A stretch of 64,000 bases of DNA from WHTK01 sp963711035. Lineage in GTDB: Bacteria > Chloroflexota > Dehalococcoidia > DSTF01 > WHTK01. Positions 38,032-45,797 of the stretch are shown here, piece by piece. The DNA lies in contig CAVQCN010000005.1 in NCBI GenBank assembly GCA_963711035.1, forward strand, positions 372,001 through 436,000, given 5' to 3'. The position numbers and the translations under genes are program-made. Below the pieces are notes generated by a model that worked only from the letters and a program-made list of their open reading frames with translations, searched no databases and had not been told where the DNA came from. Positions within the stretch are counted from its first letter, which is position 1, and the number at the start of each line of letters is the position of its first letter.

Positions 38032-38628
38032 ATGAACCTGTTCGGACGCCGCGAGGCCGATCGAGAAAAATGGGGAGACCGCCTGCCGCCGGGCCAGAAG
38101 GCCACGGACGGCTGGCCGGTGCTGCACTACGGCTCCATCCCGCGCATCAGCACGGACGAATGGCGCTTCGAGATCGGCGGCCTGGTGGAGGAGCCGGTGA
38201 CGTTGACCTGGCAGGACCTCCTGGACATGCCGCAGGTCACGACGACGAACGACATCCACTGCGTCACGAGCTGGAGCAAGTTCGACAACACGTGGACGGG
38301 CGTCGCGGTGAGCGAGGTGTTGAAGCGCGTGCAGCTCAAGCCCGAGGTCAATGCCGTGATGATCCACTCCTACGGCGGCTACACGACCAACCTGCGGCTG
38401 GACGACCTGGACCGCGAGGCGAACCTCTTCGCTCACCACCACAACGGCGATGCGCTGACCCGCGAGCACGGCTGGCCGCTGCGCCTTGTGGTGCCACACC
38501 TCTACTTCTGGAAAAGCGCCAAGTGGGTCAACGGCATCACCTTCCTGGCGCAGGAGAAGCCGGGCTTCTGGGAGATGTACGGCTATCACCTGCGCGGCGA
38601 TCCGTGGAAAGAGGAGCGCTACTCCTAG
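38032..38628 (+). CDS. Sulfite-oxidase-like molybdopterin oxidoreductase
   Basis: The 198-residue protein comprises only the Moco-binding domain of the sulfite oxidase/YedY family. The conserved cysteine is in DIHCVTSWSKFDNTWTGV, and other family signatures are VMIHSYGGYTTNL, ALTREHGWPLRLVVPHLYFW and KSAKWVNGITF. There is no Tat signal and no C-terminal dimerisation domain, so it would be cytoplasmic, unlike MsrP. Substrate is unknown. It is divergent from lspA. Confidence 0.9.
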   Translation: MNLFGRREADREKWGDRLPPGQKATDGWPVLHYGSIPRISTDEWRFEIGGLVEEPVTLTWQDLLDMPQVTTTNDIHCVTSWSKFDNTWTGVAVSEVLKRVQLKPEVNAVMIHSYGGYTTNLRLDDLDREANLFAHHHNGDALTREHGWPLRLVVPHLYFWKSAKWVNGITFLAQEKPGFWEMYGYHLRGDPWKEERYS

Positions 38629-39316
38629 CGAGCTGGCAGAGACGAGCTGAGCAGGAACCTGACGACGCCATCCCGGTCTTCTCTTGTCGCCTCGCCGAGG
38701 CGATATGCTCCTCTCCCTGAAATTGACCCCGACTGTCATTCCGAACGCCTGCAATGTCATGCCGAACGCGGTGAGGAATCTGGTCCTGGCTGACCAGCCT
38801 TCGTTTCAGGCCCTCGCCACCCTTGCTCCGCACCGCCAAGCGTTGCTACGCCGCCCCGCCTCCCGAAAAGAGGTCTGGGAGGACACCTCCCAGACCCTCC
38901 GCGCATGGGGCTTCGCCCCCGCTACCCCTGCTTGCCAGACTCGTCCCTGGAGCTGGCCCAAAGTAACAACCCCCGACCATCTACCGAAGCGATCAGGTCC
39001 TCGGTGCGCGTATCACGCCGAACGCATGCAATGTCATGCCGAACGCGGTGAGGAATCTGGTCCCTGGCTGACCAGCCTTCGTTTCAGGCCGTTGCCACGC
39101 TTGCTCCGCACCGCCAAGCGCTGCTACGCCGCCACCCCTCCGGAAGAGAGGCTGGGAGGACACCTCCCAGGCCCTCCGCGCATGGGGTTTCGCCCCCGCT
39201 ACCCCTGCCTGGCGCTCCGCTTTCCTGCAAACGCGTGTGCCGGACTCCCCGTTTTCGCCTCCAATCGAACACCCGCGGCGCAATAGACGTCGCGTGAGAC
39301 GTTAGGGGTCCCGCCT
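38629..39316. repeat. Long intergenic region with a tandemly repeated family C element
   Basis: No gene was seen in 688 bases. A unit of about 200 bases occurs twice in direct orientation (about 38735-38937 and 39011-39216). It starts near CCGAACGC, passes through GTCATGCCGAACGCGGTGAG and GCTTGCTCCGCACCGCCAAG, and ends with the core CGCATGGGGCTTCGCCCCCG. The gap between copies is about 75 bases. Partial copies lie near 21701, 42213 and 43629. Confidence 0.75.
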
Positions 39317-40609
39317 GTGTTCGGCTTCGCGCTCGAAATCGTCATCCTGATCCTTCTGATCCTGTTCAACGGGCTGCTGGCGATGTCGGAGATGGCCGTC
39401 GTGTCGGCGCGACGCGCCCGGCTGCACGCTCGCGCTGAAGCAGGCGACGAGGGCGCCAGGACGGCGCTGCAGCTGGCGCAGGAGCCGACGCGCTTCCTGT
39501 CGACGGTCCAGGCCGGCATCACGCTGATCGCCATCCTGTCGGGCGCCTTCGGTGGCGCCAGCGTCGCCAATCACATCTCGAAATGGTTGCTGGATCTCGG
39601 CCTCAGCACGCAGGTGAGCGACACGCTGAGCGTAATCCTCGTCGTCGCGACGATTACATACGTCTCACTCGTCTTCGGGGAGCTGGTGCCGAAACGGCTG
39701 GCGCTGCATTCGCCGGACGTCATCGCCTCGCGCGTCGCCAGGCCGATGCAGCAGTTGGCACGCATCTCGTCGCCGCTCGTGACCGTCCTCAGCTTTTCGA
39801 CCAACGCGGTGCTGCGCGTGCTCAGCCTGCGCAGTGAACAGCGTCTCAGCGTCACCGAGGAGGAGATCCGCGCCATGATCGGCATCAGCGCCGAGTCGGG
39901 GACGGTGGCCGAGGAGGAGGCAGAGCTGCTGGACCGCGTCTTCCACTTCGGCGACCGGCGCGTGCACGAGGTGATGATCCCCCGCACCGAGGCCGTCTGG
40001 CTGGCGCGCGACAGCAGAGTAAGCGACTTCTTCGAGGTTTACGCCCAGACGCCGCACTCGCGATTCCCGATTTTCGATGAGAGCCCCGACCAGGTAACCG
40101 GCATCCTCGGCATCAAGGACGTGCTCGCCGCCATCGCGCGGGGCGAGATCGACAACGACAGCCCAATCGAGCCGCTGGCGCGGCGGGCGATGTTCGTGCC
40201 GGAGACCAAGCTGATCGGCGCCTTGTTTCGAGAGATGCAGGCGCGCGGCGTGCAGATGGCCATCGCCGTCGACGAGTTCGGCGGAACGGCCGGCATCGTG
40301 ACGCTGGAGCAGCTGCTGGAGGAGATGGTCGGCCAGATGCGCGACGAGCTGAGGCCTGGCGAGGTCGAGATCACCGCGATCGACGAGCGCACCAGCCAGG
40401 TCGAAGGCACACTCAGCGTCGAGGAGGCGCGCGACGAGCTGGGCATCGACATCCCGGAGGGGCATTACGACACGATCGCCGGCTGGGTGCTAGACCAGCT
40501 GGGGCACATCCCCACCGAGGGCGAGGTGCTGAACGTCGAGGGCTGCCGCATCACGGTCGCAGAGATGAAGGGCCCGAAGATCGAGCAGCTACGGGTGGTG
40601 CGCGTATGA
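39317..40609 (+). CDS. CNNM/CorC-family membrane protein with CBS pair
   Basis: The 430-residue protein begins with a CNNM (DUF21) membrane domain (IVILILLILFNGLLAMSEMA, ITYVSLVFGELVPKRLAL). A CBS pair follows (HEVMIPRTEAVWL, FDESPDQVTGILGIKDVLAA), with a C-terminal CorC_HlyC domain (GEVEITAIDERTSQVEGTLS). Proteins of this design take part in magnesium or cobalt transport. The start is GTG. It overlaps the next gene by four bases. Confidence 0.92.
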   Translation: MFGFALEIVILILLILFNGLLAMSEMAVVSARRARLHARAEAGDEGARTALQLAQEPTRFLSTVQAGITLIAILSGAFGGASVANHISKWLLDLGLSTQVSDTLSVILVVATITYVSLVFGELVPKRLALHSPDVIASRVARPMQQLARISSPLVTVLSFSTNAVLRVLSLRSEQRLSVTEEEIRAMIGISAESGTVAEEEAELLDRVFHFGDRRVHEVMIPRTEAVWLARDSRVSDFFEVYAQTPHSRFPIFDESPDQVTGILGIKDVLAAIARGEIDNDSPIEPLARRAMFVPETKLIGALFREMQARGVQMAIAVDEFGGTAGIVTLEQLLEEMVGQMRDELRPGEVEITAIDERTSQVEGTLSVEEARDELGIDIPEGHYDTIAGWVLDQLGHIPTEGEVLNVEGCRITVAEMKGPKIEQLRVVRV

Positions 40610-41139
40610 GCGAGGCGAGCCCGCGACCGCCCCTGCCGCCCACGCTGCGCTTCGTCCTCGTCTGCCACGGCGAGGTCGAGGACAGAGGCGCCCCTGACGC
40701 CGCGCTCACGCCTCGGGGCCGCGAAGAGGCCGCCGCCATCGCAGCCGACCTCAAGCAGACGCAGCCCGGCGTCAGCGCCGTCTACTCGAGCCCGCTGCCC
40801 GCCTCGCTGGCGACCGCCGTCACGCTGGCGAAGGCGCTGAGGCTGCCCGAGCCGCAATCACAGGACGGGCTGTCGGGAGCCACATCCGAGGATTTGACCG
40901 CAATGCAGGAGCGCTGCTGGAAATCGCTGGAAGAGCTACGCGAACAGCACGGTCCGGAGGGCGTCGTCCTCCTGGTTAGCGGCGAGCTGCCGCTGCGCAC
41001 GCTGATCTGCCGCGCGCTCTCGATACCGCTGCAGGACATGGAGCGGTTCCGTTTGGAGCCGGCCTCGGTGTCGGCGCTGGAGTTTCGCGGCCAGCGCACC
41101 ATTCTCGCCGCCCTGAACGACATCTGCCACTTGCGGTAG
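40606..41139 (+). CDS. Histidine phosphatase family member with altered catalytic motifs
   Basis: The 177-residue protein has the overall phosphoglycerate-mutase-like fold: LRFVLVCHGEVEDRG, ALTPRGREEAAAIAADLKQT, VYSSPLPASLATA. The usual RHG is CHG here, and the second catalytic histidine normally found in VSHG is replaced in VLLVSGELPLRTLI. It is probably catalytically weak or dead, with a binding or regulatory role. It is co-transcribed with the CNNM gene through an ATGA overlap. Confidence 0.8.
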   Translation: MSEASPRPPLPPTLRFVLVCHGEVEDRGAPDAALTPRGREEAAAIAADLKQTQPGVSAVYSSPLPASLATAVTLAKALRLPEPQSQDGLSGATSEDLTAMQERCWKSLEELREQHGPEGVVLLVSGELPLRTLICRALSIPLQDMERFRLEPASVSALEFRGQRTILAALNDICHLR

Positions 41140-41240
41140 GGAGTTGCACTCCAGGCACCCCGCGCGGAGTGTTCGCGGCGGATGCAGTGAGGCTGCTTAC
41201 CGCCCACGGCCCGCAGTGGCCCTTGGCCCCCGGGCGAAGG

Positions 41241-41855
41241 CTACTGTGCGGGAGTGTCGACCGGCGCCGGGGTCGCGGTTTCCGGCGCGGGAGAAGGCGT
41301 CGGCGTCGTCTGGAACTGCACGTTGCCGGCGACGTTGCTGATGATCACGGCCGCCGTACGCACCAGGTGCCCTTCGACGTAGACGCGCAGCAGCCAGCTG
41401 TCCTCCGGCAGGGACGCCCGGTCCGTGTTGAGCGTGAAGAAGGCAGAGGCGCGCGAGGAGCCGGGGTCGATGGCGTCGGCCGTGAGGACGACGCTGGACT
41501 GCGTGATCATGGTGCCGTCCGGCGCCGGATCCTGGGCGCCGAGCTCGAACCAGCGGCCCTCGACCGTCATGCCGGGCTTGACGTTCTCCAGCAGCACGTA
41601 GGCTCCAATCCTGTCCACGCCGGCCGGCAGCACGTTTCGCAGGTTGACGGGGTGGTCCTGCGCGTCGAACTGGTCGCTGAAGCCGAGCGCCACCACCTTC
41701 ACGGCGGCGACGTCGGGCGGGACGGTCGGGGAGGCGTCCTGCTTGCTCGTGTCCTGCACCAGGGCGCAGCCGGACGCGCCCAGCGCGAGCACGAAGAGCA
41801 GCGAGGCGAGGAGACGCGACAAGGCAACGCGGCGGTGGACGATCACGAGACTCAA
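41241..41855 (-). CDS. Small lipoprotein of unknown function
   Basis: The 204-residue protein has a signal peptide with lipobox LALGASGC. A single beta-rich domain follows (VVALGFSDQFDAQDHPVNLR, VEGRWFELGAQD, SWLLRVYVEGHLVRTAAVII), ending in a Thr/Pro-rich tail (TTPTPSPAPETATPAPVDTP). It would be anchored to the membrane exterior. No family was recognised. It converges on the histidine phosphatase gene. Confidence 0.75.
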   Translation of the reverse strand: MSLVIVHRRVALSRLLASLLFVLALGASGCALVQDTSKQDASPTVPPDVAAVKVVALGFSDQFDAQDHPVNLRNVLPAGVDRIGAYVLLENVKPGMTVEGRWFELGAQDPAPDGTMITQSSVVLTADAIDPGSSRASAFFTLNTDRASLPEDSWLLRVYVEGHLVRTAAVIISNVAGNVQFQTTPTPSPAPETATPAPVDTPAQ

Positions 41856-41927
41856 GACTCACTCATCGGGACAGCCGCAGCGTGTCGCGAACCTGGCTCC
41901 AATCCGAAGACAAAGAGACGCGGGAGA

Positions 41928-42015
41928 TGGCGGAGGGGGAGGGATTCGAACCCCCGGTGAGTTGCCCCACAACGGTTTTCAAGACCGCCGCATTAAACCG
42001 CTCTGCCACCCCTCC
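41928..42015 (-). tRNA. tRNA-Ser (anticodon TGA)
   Basis: The 88-nt class II tRNA folds on the minus strand. The acceptor GGAGGGG pairs with CCCCTCC, the anticodon arm is CGGT-CTTGAAA-ACCG with anticodon TGA, there is a long variable arm, the T loop is GTTCGAATC, and CCA is encoded. Confidence 0.95.
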
Positions 42016-42541
42016 GTCGGTCAGTGTATCAGGCGGACGAGCGGTCAGCTATCAGCGTTCCGCCGCGAGCGGCAAACGACCTGTCATTGCGAGCCATCGC
42101 GGCAGCGAGGCGCGGCAATCTCGGGGGTTGGCGGGGGAACGAACCGTCGCGTCCAACAGAGACCACGAGCGACCGCGCAATGGTCATATAGACGTGAAGT
42201 ACTTCGATGCGAGACCCGGCAGGTTCCGGCCGTTGCCACGCTTGCTGCGCATCGCAGAGCGCTGCTCCGCCCCCGCCCGTAAGAAGAAGGAGTCTTGAGG
42301 GGAGACCCCTCAAACTCCCCCCGCATGGGCTTCGCCCCCGCTACCCCCTGGGCGCCGCTACGCGGCTGATACGGGTGCCCGCAGGCTTGTCCCGACGCCC
42401 CTTGGCATGCCATCGGTTTTGAAGGCGGAATCCACTGAAAGATTTGCTGGGCATGACAGCGCCTTCGACATCGTCAGCCCACAGCTCGTCGCTCGCAGGG
42501 TCGCAGCTCGTAGCTGAAGGCTGACGGCTGACGGCTGACGG
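42016..42541. repeat. Intergenic region with element ends, a family C copy and a 7-bp tandem repeat
   Basis: No gene was seen. 42083-42121 is a left end of the GTCATTGCGAG type. 42213-42356 is a family C repeat with core CGCATGGGCTTCGCCCCCGC. 42520-42540 is the unit GCTGACG three times in tandem, ending just before the LLM oxidoreductase stop codon. Confidence 0.65.
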
Positions 42542-43474
42542 CTACTCGAGGGCGTGAGCGGTTGGGATGACCTCTTCGACGAGGCGGCGGGTTTGCTCCA
42601 TCATGTCGGCGTCGCTGGAGACGATGGGGCGCATGACGAACTTGGAGACGCCACAGGCGCGCATGACGGTGACGAGGCGCAGGACGTCCTCGGCGCCACC
42701 GACGGCGATGAAGGCGCGCGGGTCGGCGCCCTCCGGCAGGCGGGAGGCGAGCTGGCGTACGGCGCGCTGCACCTCCGGCTCCTCCCAGTCGCCGAAGCGG
42801 TAGGTGATGCCGGCGCCGAAGTGGTCGTCGTCGATGCTGCGGCCCAACTCGGCGGCGCGCTCCTTGATCGCCAGGATCGCCTTGCTGATCTGGGCGGGCG
42901 TCGAGGCGGCGCCGGAGAGCCAGCCGGTGCCGTAGCGGGCGGTGCGCTCGATGGCGGCGTCGCTGTTGCCGCCGATCCAGACGGGCAGCGGCGACTGCTT
43001 CGGCTTCGGGCTGATGGTGGCGCCCTTGTAGTGGTAGAACTTGCCCTCGAAGTCGACGTCGTCCTCGGTCCAGAGGCGGTTGAGCAGGCGCAGCATCTCG
43101 TTGGAGCGAGCGCCGCGTGCTTTGGGCTCGGCGCCGGTGGCGGCGAACTCGGGCGCGACGTCGTTGCCGACGCCGAACATGGGCAGCAGGCGCCCGTCGC
43201 TCAGGTAGTCGATGGTGGCGCATTCCTTGGCCAGGATCAGCGGGTCGCGGAAGGGCAGGACGGTGGCGTTCATGCCGAACTTGAGGCGCCGCGTGCGGCC
43301 GGCGATGGCGGCGAGCGCGGTCAGCGGCTCGAGCTGCGCCTGGCGGCCGACGAGGCGCTCGCTGAGCCAGATCGAGTCGATGCGGGTGCCCTCGCAGTAG
43401 TCGATCCAGTCCCAGAAGGCAGCCGTGTCGGAGAAGGGAAAGGCGCCGAAGCCGAGTCCAAGTCGTACGCTCAT
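42542..43474 (-). CDS. LLM-class F420-type oxidoreductase
   Basis: The 310-residue bacterial-luciferase-like TIM-barrel protein is probably a flavin- or F420-dependent oxidoreductase. Typical signatures are DSIWLSERLVGRQ, FGMNATVLPFRDPLILAKEC, LLPMFGVGN and SPLPVWIGGNSDAAIERTA. MSVRLGLGFGAF at 43474 is the best start; ATG 43483 is three codons earlier. F420-dependent relatives are common in Chloroflexota and Actinobacteria. The substrate is unknown. The gene is monocistronic and bounded by repeats. Confidence 0.88.
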   Translation of the reverse strand: MSVRLGLGFGAFPFSDTAAFWDWIDYCEGTRIDSIWLSERLVGRQAQLEPLTALAAIAGRTRRLKFGMNATVLPFRDPLILAKECATIDYLSDGRLLPMFGVGNDVAPEFAATGAEPKARGARSNEMLRLLNRLWTEDDVDFEGKFYHYKGATISPKPKQSPLPVWIGGNSDAAIERTARYGTGWLSGAASTPAQISKAILAIKERAAELGRSIDDDHFGAGITYRFGDWEEPEVQRAVRQLASRLPEGADPRAFIAVGGAEDVLRLVTVMRACGVSKFVMRPIVSSDADMMEQTRRLVEEVIPTAHALE

Positions 43475-43483
43475 GGGGGACAT

Positions 43484-43790
43484 AGTACAGAGTGCAGAGG
43501 ACAAAGTGCAGAGCACCACATGCGTTGGTTCTGGAATCTGTAGCACGCAGAAGGCGGAAACCGGACTCGTATGCGGCCAGCAATTGCAAAGCATCGAGCG
43601 CACCAGCGAGGAAGTGCAGAAGCTGACGGGGAGCGCTGAGGGGAGACCCCTCCGACTCCCCCCGCATGGGCTGCCGCCCCCGCTACCCCTGCTTTGATCG
43701 ACCCTCCCCCTCACCGTGCTCAAGTACTCGCGGCAGGCGCCTCGATCTGGTCGAGTTTGATTCTGTGCTCAGCACTTTGTACTCTGTACT
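43484..43790. repeat. Inverted repeat flanking a family C copy, overlapping the thiY promoter
   Basis: Left arm 43484-43516 (AGTACAGAGT, then ACAAAGTGCAGAGCAC) and right arm 43765-43790 are inverted copies, 25 of 26 matching apart from a 7-base insertion. A family C repeat lies between them (about 43629-43697). The right arm contains the -10 box of the thi promoter. A related GCACTCTGTAC piece occurs near 47560. Confidence 0.6.
43757..43785 (+). promoter_or_regulatory. Promoter of the thiYZX operon
   Basis: TTGATT (43757-43762) and TACTCT (43780-43785) are 17 bases apart. The transcript would begin near 43792, immediately before the TPP aptamer. Confidence 0.65.
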
Positions 43791-43792
43791 CG

Positions 43793-43886
43793 CTACGCAC
43801 GGGGTGGTCGGGAACAAAGCGCCCGGCCTGAGATCACACCCGTCGAACCTGATCCGGGTAATTCCGGCGGAGGAAGCGCGTGGTAG
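43793..43886 (+). ncRNA. TPP riboswitch aptamer
   Basis: The conserved TPP signatures are present: CTGAGATCACACCC, GAACCTGATCCGGGTAAT and CCGGCGGAGGAA. CTAC (43793-43796) and GTAG (43883-43886) can close P1. It lies upstream of a thiamine-precursor transporter, as expected. Confidence 0.92.
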
Positions 43887-43930
43887 GGACGATCCCCACT
43901 GGCCATTTGCGGCCGACCTACCGACCTGCA

Positions 43931-43958
43931 GCCTCCCGTTTTAGCCCGAAGGGGAGGC
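43931..43958 (+). promoter_or_regulatory. Ribosome-site-sequestering hairpin of the TPP riboswitch
   Basis: GCCTCCC (43931-43937) pairs exactly with GGGAGGC (43952-43958), which contains the thiY Shine-Dalgarno, 6 bases before ATG 43964. No U-tract follows. This suggests control at translation initiation rather than by termination. Confidence 0.65.
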
Positions 43959-43963
43959 TCGCC

Positions 43964-45013
43964 ATGCTGCCGTTCGCTCAACCTCGTCTCGATAGAGGAC
44001 CGTTCTTCCGCGGTCGACAACTGCTGCTGCTCGTCGCCGTGATCTGCCTCGTACTGGCGTCGGCCTGCGGCGGCGGCAACAAGAGCACGGGCGACAAGGT
44101 CACGGTGCAGCTGGACTGGACGCCGAACACCAACCATATCGGCATCTACATCGCGCTGGCGAAGGGCTGGTACAAGGATGCGGGCCTCGACGTCAGCGTC
44201 CTGCCCTACTCCGACCTCAACCCGGACACGGTCGTCGCCAACGGCAACGCGGACGTCGGCATCAGCTTCCCGGCCAACGTCGTCTTCTCGCGCGCGGCCG
44301 GTCTCGACGTCGTCAGCATCGCAGCGGTGCTGCAGCACAATGTGACGGAGCTGGCGGTGCTGGATTCGAGCGACATCCAGCGGCCGCGCGACCTCGACGG
44401 CAAGACGTACGCCGGCTTCGGCCTGCCCTACGAAGTGCCGAGCATCCGCACCGTGATCCAGGCCGACGGCGGCACGGGCGACTTCAAGACTGCGACGCTC
44501 TCGACGGCGGCCTACGACGCGCTGTACAACGGTCGCGCCGACTTCACGGAGATCTTCACGACGTGGGAAGGCATCGAGGCGCAGCTGCGCGGCATCAAGC
44601 TGCGCACCTTCAAGTACCAGGACTACGGCCTGCCCGACTACCCCAGCGTGGTGCTGGAGACGACGGAGAAGGAAGTGCAGAACCGGCCCGACGTGCTGCG
44701 CAAGTTCCTCTCGGTGACGCGGCGCGGCTACGAGTACGCGGCGCAGCACCCGGACGAGGCGGCGCAGGAGTTCGTCGACTACGTGGGCAAGGACGTGTTC
44801 CCGGAGCAGGACCTCGTGAAGCTCTCGGACGAGGCGCTGGCCGGCATCTTCGTCGACAGCACGGGCACGTGGGGCTTGCAGTCGTCGCAGGACTGGGACG
44901 CGTACACGAAGTGGCTGCTGGACCAGAACATCGTCACGGACCAGGACGGCAAGGTCGTGACGCAGATCTCGGGCGGGCCGCTGTACACGAACCAGCTGCT
45001 GAGCAGCCAGTAG
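43964..45013 (+). CDS. thiY: Thiamine-precursor ABC transporter, substrate-binding lipoprotein
   Basis: The 349-residue protein has a signal peptide with a lipobox (CLVLASAC) and an NMT1/ThiY-type binding domain beginning VTVQLDWTPNTNHIGIYIAL. The WTPNTNH block is typical of pyrimidine (formyl-aminopyrimidine/HMP) binding proteins. The TPP riboswitch upstream strongly supports a thiamine-precursor substrate. The open frame extends upstream to 43880, but the riboswitch and Shine-Dalgarno fix the start at ATG 43964. The ATPase and permease follow. Confidence 0.92.
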   Translation: MLPFAQPRLDRGPFFRGRQLLLLVAVICLVLASACGGGNKSTGDKVTVQLDWTPNTNHIGIYIALAKGWYKDAGLDVSVLPYSDLNPDTVVANGNADVGISFPANVVFSRAAGLDVVSIAAVLQHNVTELAVLDSSDIQRPRDLDGKTYAGFGLPYEVPSIRTVIQADGGTGDFKTATLSTAAYDALYNGRADFTEIFTTWEGIEAQLRGIKLRTFKYQDYGLPDYPSVVLETTEKEVQNRPDVLRKFLSVTRRGYEYAAQHPDEAAQEFVDYVGKDVFPEQDLVKLSDEALAGIFVDSTGTWGLQSSQDWDAYTKWLLDQNIVTDQDGKVVTQISGGPLYTNQLLSSQ

Positions 45014-45020
45014 GAGACGA

Positions 45021-45797
45021 GTCACGGCTTCGGAGACGCCGGTCCTGCGCATCGAAGGCGTCGGCAAGACCTTCGGCGGCCGGCGCGGCGTCGAGGCGCT
45101 GCGCGACGTCTCGCTGCGCGTCGACCAGGGAGACTTCGTCTCCATCGTCGGACCGTCTGGCTGCGGCAAGAGCACGCTGTTCAACCTGATCGCGGGGATC
45201 GAGCCGCTGAGCGCCGGCCGCATCGAGGTGCAGGGCGAAACGGGACCGGATGAGCGGCGGCGGCTGACCGGCTACATGTTCCAGAAGGACCTGCTCTTCC
45301 CCTGGCGCAACGTGGTCGATAACGCGGCCCTCGGCATCGAGATCGCAGGGCACAGCAGCCGGGAGGCGGCGCGGCAGCGGGTACGCGAGCTCTTGCCGCG
45401 CTTCGGGCTGCAGGGCTTCGAGGAGCACCCACCGGCGGAGCTTTCGGGCGGCATGCGGCAACGCGTGGCGCTGCTGCGGACCCTGCTGCTCGAACGTCCC
45501 CTGCTGCTGCTGGACGAGCCGTTCGCGGCGCTGGACGCGCTGACGCGCCGCGAGCTACAGGAATGGCTGCTGGACGCCTGGTACCTCGGCTCGCAGGCCG
45601 CACTGCTCGTGACGCACGACGTGCGCGAGGCCGTCCTGCTCTCCGACCGCGTTTACGTCATGAGCCCGCGCCCCGGCCGCGTCGTTGCGGAGGTGACCGT
45701 CGACCACGGCCCCGACCGTGTCGCCGATCCGGTGCGCCTGGCGCGCGCCGAGGAAAACGTGCTGCGCGCCCTGCACCAGGAGTCGCTTTCGCCATGA
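45021..45797 (+). CDS. thiZ: Thiamine-precursor ABC transporter, ATP-binding protein
   Basis: The roughly 258-residue ABC ATPase has Walker A (GPSGCGKST), signature LSGGMRQRVALLR, Walker B (LLLLDEPFAALDALTRRE) and an H-loop (LLVTHDVREA). The protein sequence is intact back to VTASETPVLRIEGVGKTF, but no ATG, GTG or TTG exists in frame before Walker A; the first is GTG 45228. A GGAG ribosome site (45013-45016) points to initiation at GTC 45021 or ACG 45024. So either a rare start codon is used or a GTG has become GTC through mutation or error. Confidence 0.88.
   Translation, partial: VTASETPVLRIEGVGKTFGGRRGVEALRDVSLRVDQGDFVSIVGPSGCGKSTLFNLIAGIEPLSAGRIEVQGETGPDERRRLTGYMFQKDLLFPWRNVVDNAALGIEIAGHSSREAARQRVRELLPRFGLQGFEEHPPAELSGGMRQRVALLRTLLLERPLLLLDEPFAALDALTRRELQEWLLDAWYLGSQAALLVTHDVREAVLLSDRVYVMSPRPGRVVAEVTVDHGPDRVADPVRLARAEENVLRALHQESLSP

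Noticed and set aside
38684..39286. 200-codon open frame containing repeated protein-like blocks
   Set aside because: The repetition comes from the tandem DNA repeat; there is no ribosome site, and the same DNA elsewhere is not in frame.
42520..42540. CRISPR or VNTR from three GCTGACG units
   Set aside because: The unit is only 7 bases without spacers, too short for CRISPR; it is noted as a simple tandem repeat.
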